Part shown: in pieces, positions 62,407 through 64,000 of the stretch | Numbering within the stretch: the first letter of the stretch is position 1 | Layout of the letters: each line of letters begins with the position of its first letter | From: Pukyongia sp. | GTDB taxonomy: Bacteria > Bacteroidota > Bacteroidia > Flavobacteriales > Flavobacteriaceae | Length of the DNA stretch: 64,000 nt | Assembly: GCA_030148705.1 (NCBI GenBank) | Contig: JASBSY010000016.1 | Span: 1 to 64,000, forward strand | Direction of reading: 5' to 3' | The notes under the pieces: generated by a model | The model's input: the letters and a program-made list of their open reading frames with translations, nothing else | Databases searched by the model: none | Told to the model about the DNA's origin: nothing | Made by a program: the position numbers and the translations under genes

Positions 62407-62670
62407 TTAAGCTTCTCCGTTAGGAACAATACTAACGTAAGACTTGTTGTTCTTTTTCTTCGTGAACTTTACAGTTCCGTCTACCTGTGCGTGTAATGTA
62501 TAGTCTTTACCGGCATATACATTTTCTGCAGGGTGATGTTCCATTCCGCGTTGACGTACGATGATGTTACCCGCAATTGCGTTTTGTCCACCAAATATTT
62601 TTACGCCAAGGCGTTTCGATTCCGATTCGCGTCCGTTCTTCGAACTACCTACTCCTTTTTTATGTGCCAT
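62407..62670 (-). CDS. rpmA: 50S ribosomal protein L27
   Basis: L27 of 87 aa, standard sequence ([29 protein letters not shown], first 29 residues), whose N-terminus reaches the peptidyl transferase centre. There is no cleavable N-terminal extension of the Firmicutes type. Second gene of the rplU-rpmA operon, 26 bp after rplU. Confidence 0.98.
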   Translation of the reverse strand: MAHKKGVGSSKNGRESESKRLGVKIFGGQNAIAGNIIVRQRGMEHHPAENVYAGKDYTLHAQVDGTVKFTKKKNNKSYVSIVPNGEA

Positions 62671-62696
62671 AATTGAAAGGGTTTATATTGTTATTA

Positions 62697-63293
62697 TTAG
62701 CTTAGGGCTTTGATTAATTCGGCTTTCTTCATTGAAGAATAGCCTGTTATACCCTTAGCTTTCGCCATTTCTTTAAGTTCTGCAACTGTTTTTGAAGAAA
62801 GATCCTGCTTAGCCGTCTTGGCTTTAGGTGCTTCCTTCTTAGGTTCACTCTTAGCCTTTGTTTCCTTCTTAGGTTCAGCTTTAGCCTTAGTTTCTTTCTT
62901 AGGTTCAGCTTTAGTCTTTGTTTCCGGCTTAGGAGTCGCTTTTGCAGCAGGCTTTTCAGCTTTAGCGGCAGGCTTTGCTCCTGAAGCTACGATGCTTTCA
63001 ATAACGATCTGTGAAAGTGGCTGTCGGTGACCATTTTTCTTCTGATAACCTTTTCTGCGTTTCTTTTTAAAAACTATTACCTTATCACCTTTTAGGTGAC
63101 GAACGACTTTTGCTCCAACTTGAGCGCCGTTTATAGCCGGGGCGCCAACAGTAACTTTGTCACCATCGCCGATAAGAAGGACATTGTCGAAAGACACTTT
63201 TTTTCCTTCTTCAGTCGACAAACGATTAACAAAGACTTTCTGGTCTTTCGCAACTTTAATTTGCTGCCCTGCTATCTCTACAATTGCATACAT
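62697..63293 (-). CDS. rplU: 50S ribosomal protein L21 with C-terminal Rho_N-like domain
   Basis: L21 core (about 1-100, ending [17 protein letters not shown]) is normal, but the protein is 198 aa. A Lys/Ala/Glu-rich linker with three KAEPKKETK-type repeats (about 125-160) leads to [29 protein letters not shown], which has the pattern of a Rho N-terminal/SAP-like nucleic-acid-binding helix bundle. Such fused L21 proteins are, as I recall, frequent in Flavobacteria. First gene of the operon with rpmA and a clear promoter upstream. Confidence 0.95.
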   Translation of the reverse strand: MYAIVEIAGQQIKVAKDQKVFVNRLSTEEGKKVSFDNVLLIGDGDKVTVGAPAINGAQVGAKVVRHLKGDKVIVFKKKRRKGYQKKNGHRQPLSQIVIESIVASGAKPAAKAEKPAAKATPKPETKTKAEPKKETKAKAEPKKETKAKSEPKKEAPKAKTAKQDLSSKTVAELKEMAKAKGITGYSSMKKAELIKALS

Positions 63294-63389
63294 AGCGTCT
63301 TGTTTAAATTATTTGTTTTTCTGAATTTGAAGCCCTCATCAACTGCGGCTTTCATATACCATTACAAACTACGTCTGCAAAGGCGGGTG

Positions 63390-63419
63390 CAAATATAATT
63401 CTAATTAATTAAACTACAA
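63390..63419 (-). promoter_or_regulatory. Bacteroidota-type promoter of rplU-rpmA
   Basis: On the minus strand TTG (63417-63419), 19-nt spacer, TATATTTG (63390-63397), 97 bp before the rplU ATG: a full match to the Bacteroidota consensus. Confidence 0.75.
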
Positions 63420-63443
63420 ATTGTTTACTGAAATTATCAGCTG

Positions 63444-63887
63444 CTATTCCTGGTGTTTTTGGTTCCATGAGTCCTTTAACAGCTGCATAAAGGAAAGGGT
63501 AAGTACAAAGGTGGTTGCAAAACCCATAATGACAAGGGAGATGATAAGGATTAAAGACCCTTTATTGAAGTTGAGATTCCAGCTGTCCAGCACCGCCTCG
63601 GCGAACTGTTTATCCAACTGAAAAATATACAGCGCCATAAATATGGAGAATAAGATAGTGGCCAGACCGCCGGTAAACAAGCCCAGCTGGAATCCGTCCT
63701 GGTATTCGAAACTGCGATGCTTGGATTTATAATTCTTGATGGCAAAGAAGATCCCGGCCCCGATTATAACGCCATTCGCTGCACTTAAAACCGGGTATTG
63801 ATGTAAACCCAATAATTTAGTGATGAGAAAGTAACCTATTAATCCGATAGCCGTGATTATTCCGTAAGAAGTATATGTTTTCTGCAT
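63444..63887 (-). CDS. DUF4199 membrane protein
   Basis: Membrane protein of 147 aa with four hydrophobic segments and the DUF4199 pattern GVIIGAGIFFAIKNYKSKHRSFEYQDGFQLGLFTG. Bacteroidota family, function unknown. Confidence 0.85.
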   Translation of the reverse strand: MQKTYTSYGIITAIGLIGYFLITKLLGLHQYPVLSAANGVIIGAGIFFAIKNYKSKHRSFEYQDGFQLGLFTGGLATILFSIFMALYIFQLDKQFAEAVLDSWNLNFNKGSLILIISLVIMGFATTFVLTLSFMQLLKDSWNQKHQE

Positions 63888-63953
63888 TATAAAGCCGCTT
63901 TTGTATACCCTAAATTTCGGAAAAAATTTGGGAAACTCGATAAATTTTAAAGA

Positions 63954-64000
63954 TTATTCCTTAAGCTTTGCTCTTTTATTGGCCAAATAGACTCCACAGA
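63954..64000 (-). CDS. Possible 3' end of a gene running off the window
   Basis: An open frame enters from the right and ends at a TAA at 63954-63956, encoding CGVYLANKRAKLKE. The composition is protein-like but 14 residues are too few to be sure, and no family can be named. Confidence 0.3.
   Translation of the reverse strand, partial: CGVYLANKRAKLKE

Noticed and set aside
1-64000. tRNA or rRNA genes, IS elements, prophage
   Set aside because: None recognised by reading the intergenic regions and gene content; a tRNAscan-type search would be needed to exclude tRNAs firmly.

Overview
The window looks like a chromosomal segment of a marine-type Flavobacteriaceae (Bacteroidota). The evidence is a DnaE with an N-terminal proofreading domain, DUF4296, DUF4271, DUF3098, DUF3127, DUF4199 and DUF4301 genes, a type IX secretion (T9SS) C-terminal domain, TonB-dependent uptake, starts without clear Shine-Dalgarno sequences, and several promoters of the Bacteroidota form TTG-N19-21-TAnnTTTG. 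It is mostly ordinary core genome. I see no prophage, IS element, CRISPR array, rRNA or tRNA gene.

Layout. 1-3050: DUF58 protein, ClpP and thioredoxin, separated by repeat-rich DNA and one strongly structured, probably non-coding RNA element. 3050-8400: fused DnaE and a lipoprotein. 8418-10351: rpsP-rimM-trmN6 operon with a clear promoter. 10346-15082: APC permease, Rieske oxygenase, glutaryl-CoA dehydrogenase-type enzyme, metallophosphoesterase. 15087-18412: iron-sulfur/electron-transfer group (2Fe-2S ferredoxin, ferredoxin-NADP reductase, NifU-like scaffold, Mrp/ApbC). 18523-23055: alkyltransferase-like protein, LysE exporter, TrmB, glycosyltransferase, PhoR/PhoB-like pair. 23253-25784: LuxE-like, transglutaminase-like and DUF350-like membrane operon of unknown role. 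25909-36665: TyrS, NAD-dependent epimerase, PyrC and Dpm1-like operon, HemD, PckA, saccharopine dehydrogenase-like protein, YugP-like peptidase. 36726-39812: LeuS carrying a sharply AT-rich insert. 40066-44435: ftsX-DUF3098-uppP-truB operon and Tag. 44428-50046: TPR fragment, T9SS-secreted deiminase, Aat, AtoE, DUF3127, flavin reductase. 50205-52690: kinase, HIT, GreA. 52690-59578: thiamine acquisition region. 59571-63887: PPTase, AhcY, transglutaminase-like protein, L27/L21, DUF4199.

The most coherent system is the thiamine region. A TPP riboswitch aptamer (about 55430-55515), followed by an intrinsic terminator, precedes a TonB-dependent receptor. Upstream on the same strand, closely packed, lie a thiamine-binding protein, a PnuC/PnuT-type transporter and a NadR-type P-loop kinase. 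This can be read as outer-membrane uptake, inner-membrane facilitation and trapping by phosphorylation of thiamine.

The strongest sequence anomalies are: a segment of roughly 30% GC inside leuS, replacing or enlarging the domain just before a variant KMSKR motif; two composite intergenic repeat islands built from shared palindromic modules and 7-bp-phased TCAC repeats; and the structured RNA-like element between dnaE and trxA. I did not find a clearly undescribed multi-gene system. The best candidates for unknown function are the LuxE/transglutaminase/DUF350 operon and the repeat islands.
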